Shown one piece after another: positions 14,548-18,115 of a DNA stretch of 18,115 bases. The notes under the pieces are model-generated. The model was not told where the DNA came from, made no database searches, and saw nothing but the letters and a program-made list of their open reading frames with translations. The stretch is taken from assembly GCA_964400405.1 (NCBI GenBank), contig CAYNUO010000061.1, positions 1-18,115 on the forward strand, given 5' to 3'. Numbering within the stretch: the first letter of the stretch is position 1; each line of letters begins with the position of its first letter. This stretch comes from CANKJK01 sp964400405 (GTDB lineage: Bacteria > Acidobacteriota > Vicinamibacteria > Vicinamibacterales > UBA2999). A program made the translations under genes and the position numbers.

Positions 14548-16293
14548 GTGACGCCAGCCGCGCCGCCATCCGAGACGCCCCTCTCTGATGCGGGCGCGCG
14601 CATCATCCTCGACGGGTTCGATGCAGGCCGGCACGCCTTCGCCACGCTGACCGCCAGGGCGCAGGAGCGCTTCGAGCGTCGCGAGTGGCGGGAAGGGCAG
14701 CAGGACTCCGTGGCGCGGCTGGCGCTCTACGAGGCGTTCGTCGCGCGCGTGGACATCTCGCTGACCGCGCTGTTCGGCGATCGCGTGGCCGCGCGTGCGG
14801 CATGGCCCGCGGTGCGGGACGCCTTCCTCCGCTTCGCCGGAGACCGGAGTGACGCCGACCTCGCGCTGACGTTCTTCAGTTCGGCGGCCCGCCGCTTCTT
14901 CGGCACCGTCGGCGTCGACCCCGACATCGAGTTCCTGCAGGCGATCGGCGGCACTGCGCCGGCGTCCGCGGTGGCCCGCCACGTCGCTTATCGCGGATCG
15001 GTCGAGCATCTCGTCAGGGACGTGCTCGGCGTTGCGGCGCTGGCGGTCGCCTGGGACGACCTCGACCGCGACTGCCGCCTCGCCGCCGACCGGATCGCGC
15101 GCGCGGTGGACGACGCGTCGATTGCCGGGGCGGAGGTGGTGGACGCCGTCTTCTACCGCAACACCAGCGCGTTCCTCGTCGGCCGCATCCTGCGCCATGC
15201 CGGACAGCCCGTTCCGCTGGTGGTGGCGCTCCGGCATGATGCCGCCGCGGGTGTCACGGTGGACGCCGTACTGCTGACCGAGGACGAGGTCAGCGTTGTA
15301 TTCAGCTACACGCGGTCCTATTTCTCCGTGGCGGTGGCGTCTCCGAAAGCGCTGGTCGACTTCCTGCAGATGGTGCTGCCGAACAAGCCCATCGCGGACC
15401 TGTACATCGCCATCGGACATCACAAGCGGGGCAAGACCGAGCTGTACCGCGCACTGCTGGAACGCCAGCGCGCTACGACGGAGCTGTTCGATTTCGTGCC
15501 GGGGGCCCACGGCATGGTCATGATCGTCTTCGCGATGCCCGGCGCCGAACAGGTCTTCAAGGTGCTGCGGGACCGCTTCGCCTATCCCAAGTCGATCACC
15601 CGGGAAGGTGTGATGGGCAAGTACCAGCTCGTCTTCGAACACGACCGCGCCGGCCGGCTCGTGGACGCCCAGGAGTTCCTGTCGCTGGCGTTCGACCGCC
15701 GGCGGTTCGAGCCGCGGCTCCTCGAGGAACTCGCCAGCCAGGCCACGCAGTCGGTGGAGGTCGGGCAGGAGCGGCTCCTGCTGCGGCATGTGTATACCGA
15801 ACGGCGCGTGACGCCGCTCGACGTATACCTGCGCTCCGCCCCCATGGACGACGCCGTGCGAGCTGTGCTGGACTATGGGGCAGCCGTGCGGGATCTGGCG
15901 TCGACGAACATCTTTCCGGGCGATCTGCTCCTGAAGAACTTCGGGGTGACGCGTCACGGACGCGTGGTCTTCTACGACTACGACGAGATCCTGCTGCTGA
16001 CAGACTGCCGCTTCCGCCGCATGCCGGAGGCCCGTGACGACATCGAGGCCTACTCGGAACAGCCCTGGTTCTCCGTCACGGAGGGTGACGTGTTTCCCGA
16101 GGAGTTCGGCGCGTTCCTCGGTCTGACCGGCGTCCTCCGGGAGGCGTTCATGGCCCGGCACGGCGACCTGCTCGACGTCGATTTCTGGCGGGGCCGGCAG
16201 GAGGCGATTCGTGCCGGTGCTGTCACTGACTTCTTTCCCTACTCACCCGACCAACGTCTGCGGCCCGCTGATGCCCCGCAGCCCCTTACCTGA
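14548..16293 (+). CDS. aceK: Isocitrate dehydrogenase kinase/phosphatase AceK
   Basis: 581-aa cytoplasmic bifunctional enzyme that phosphorylates and dephosphorylates isocitrate dehydrogenase, so controlling the split between the TCA cycle and the glyoxylate shunt. The length matches the E. coli protein (about 578 aa). Key residues align with a constant offset of two: ATP-site VPGAHGMVM (317-325), Lys338 in FKV (E. coli Lys336), Asp373 in GRLVDAQEF (Asp371, phosphatase), and NIFPGDLLLKNFGVTRHGR with Asp459, Lys463 and Asn464. FYDYDE follows with Asp477 and Asp479. Kinase and phosphatase activities both look intact. The N-terminal regulatory half (about 1-310) is more divergent. The start is GTG 14548. 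Unlike the enteric aceBAK arrangement, no isocitrate lyase or malate synthase gene is present; the substrate gene icd follows 12 nt downstream. Confidence 0.96.
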   Translation: MTPAAPPSETPLSDAGARIILDGFDAGRHAFATLTARAQERFERREWREGQQDSVARLALYEAFVARVDISLTALFGDRVAARAAWPAVRDAFLRFAGDRSDADLALTFFSSAARRFFGTVGVDPDIEFLQAIGGTAPASAVARHVAYRGSVEHLVRDVLGVAALAVAWDDLDRDCRLAADRIARAVDDASIAGAEVVDAVFYRNTSAFLVGRILRHAGQPVPLVVALRHDAAAGVTVDAVLLTEDEVSVVFSYTRSYFSVAVASPKALVDFLQMVLPNKPIADLYIAIGHHKRGKTELYRALLERQRATTELFDFVPGAHGMVMIVFAMPGAEQVFKVLRDRFAYPKSITREGVMGKYQLVFEHDRAGRLVDAQEFLSLAFDRRRFEPRLLEELASQATQSVEVGQERLLLRHVYTERRVTPLDVYLRSAPMDDAVRAVLDYGAAVRDLASTNIFPGDLLLKNFGVTRHGRVVFYDYDEILLLTDCRFRRMPEARDDIEAYSEQPWFSVTEGDVFPEEFGAFLGLTGVLREAFMARHGDLLDVDFWRGRQEAIRAGAVTDFFPYSPDQRLRPADAPQPLT

Positions 16294-16305
16294 CGAGGCT
16301 CGCTC

Positions 16306-17592
<1,287 letters not shown>

Positions 17593-17608
17593 TCAGAACG
17601 GAGTGCAT

Positions 17609-18115
17609 ATGAAGTACTGGACAACGGCGGGTGTGCTGGCGGCGGTCGTCGCGCTGTCGGTGGGCGTCCTGGGGCAGCAGAAGAAGGCGACGCTGACGGC
17701 GCAGGACTACGCGGAGATCAACCAGCTCTACATCCGTTACAACTACGGGATCGACACCCACGGCGACAACGGCATGATGTGGGCCGGCACCTTCACGAAG
17801 GACGGCGTATTCGACCTCGGTGGCGGGAAGAAGTTCGTCGGCCGCGAGGCGCTGCTGGGCTTCGCTCACGGCGTGGCGAAGGGCAGCAACGGCGCGCCCC
17901 ACCACTTTGCGACGAACATCCGGATCGAGCCGTCGGCGGAAGGGGCCGTCGGCAGCGCCTACTTCTTCAACGTGCCGACGCCCGAGTCCGGCAAAGCGGC
18001 GGCGATCACCGCGACCGGCACCTACGACGACGTGATCGTGAAGACGCCGGAGGGCTGGCGCTTCAAGCAGCGGACGTTCTACAGCAACGCACTGCCGCCG
18101 GCAATGCTCAGCCAG
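17609..18115 (+). CDS. Exported SnoaL-like/NTF2-fold protein (partial, C-terminus outside window)
   Basis: 169 codons are visible and the frame is open at the window edge. A signal peptide covers about residues 1-22 (VLAAVVALSVGVLG-QQ). The rest fits the SnoaL-like/nuclear transport factor 2 fold. The helix LTAQDYAEINQLYIRYNYGID opens the cone, GVFDLGGGKKFVGREALLGF follows, then an HHFATNIRIE strand, and TGTYDDVIVKTPEGWRFKQRTF closes it. Family members include small ligand-binding proteins and dehydratase/isomerase enzymes, so no reaction is assigned. His98-His99 might line the pocket. GGAG lies 5 nt before ATG 17609, and the start is 16 nt after icd, suggesting co-transcription, although an exported protein is an odd partner for cytoplasmic Icd. 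Confidence 0.8.
   Translation, partial: MKYWTTAGVLAAVVALSVGVLGQQKKATLTAQDYAEINQLYIRYNYGIDTHGDNGMMWAGTFTKDGVFDLGGGKKFVGREALLGFAHGVAKGSNGAPHHFATNIRIEPSAEGAVGSAYFFNVPTPESGKAAAITATGTYDDVIVKTPEGWRFKQRTFYSNALPPAMLSQ

Noticed and set aside
13735..16161. Minus-strand open frame of about 808 codons opposite the MFS gene and aceK
   Set aside because: His/Arg/Asp-rich low-complexity translation with no domain pattern, lying wholly antisense to two genes with clear motifs.

Overview
The window looks like a high-GC bacterial chromosome segment, most likely from the Acidobacteriota and perhaps Vicinamibacteria-like. The assignment rests on gene content and is inference. The indicators are a DUF1592/DUF1552 pair, a reaction-centre-type dihaem cytochrome c, a winged-helix/TolB-like/TPR regulator, a secreted ankyrin protein and an HExxH secreted protein. 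Coding density is high. I see no RNA genes, CRISPR array, transposase or phage genes. Two runs of exactly 100 N (7059-7158 and 10760-10859) are each flanked by the same 55 bases on both sides. These look like contig ends overlapping by one k-mer, not real gaps.

Layout. (1) 1-2959: a B12-dependent fused acyl-CoA mutase/G-protein (icmF, minus strand, C-terminus outside the window), divergent from a TetR/WHG-type regulator with 57 bp between start codons. (2) 2978-6861: a minus-strand operon of a haem-containing DUF1592 protein and a Tat-exported DUF1552 protein. It has a good sigma70-like promoter and ends at a hairpin shared with the convergent regulator gene. (3) 6907-8609: a secreted ankyrin-repeat protein, divergent from the DUF1592 operon. 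Its frame is broken only by the first assembly gap. (4) 8613-9979: an ACT-DUF5612 protein and a dihaem cytochrome c-TPR protein, divergent across 35 bp with overlapping, oppositely oriented -10 elements. (5) 10010-10651: a small exported putative zinc metalloprotease. (6) 10652-11034: a regulatory region holding the second gap and two nested inverted repeats with one shared axis. (7) 11035-18115: a plus-strand run of winged-helix/TolB-like/TPR regulator, DHA2 MFS exporter, isocitrate dehydrogenase kinase/phosphatase (aceK), NADP-isocitrate dehydrogenase (icd) and an exported SnoaL/NTF2-like protein cut by the window end.

How they may work together. AceK and its substrate Icd are adjacent and probably co-transcribed. 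The catalytic residues of AceK and the phosphorylated serine of Icd are both present, so the TCA/glyoxylate branch point is probably controlled by phosphorylation here. IcmF interconverts branched and linear acyl-CoAs and its neighbour is a likely local repressor; both this and aceK-icd point to growth on fatty or branched acids. The DUF1592/DUF1552/ankyrin group and the cytochrome c gene suggest an exported, haem-based redox or degradative function whose substrate is unknown. It is the least understood part of the window.
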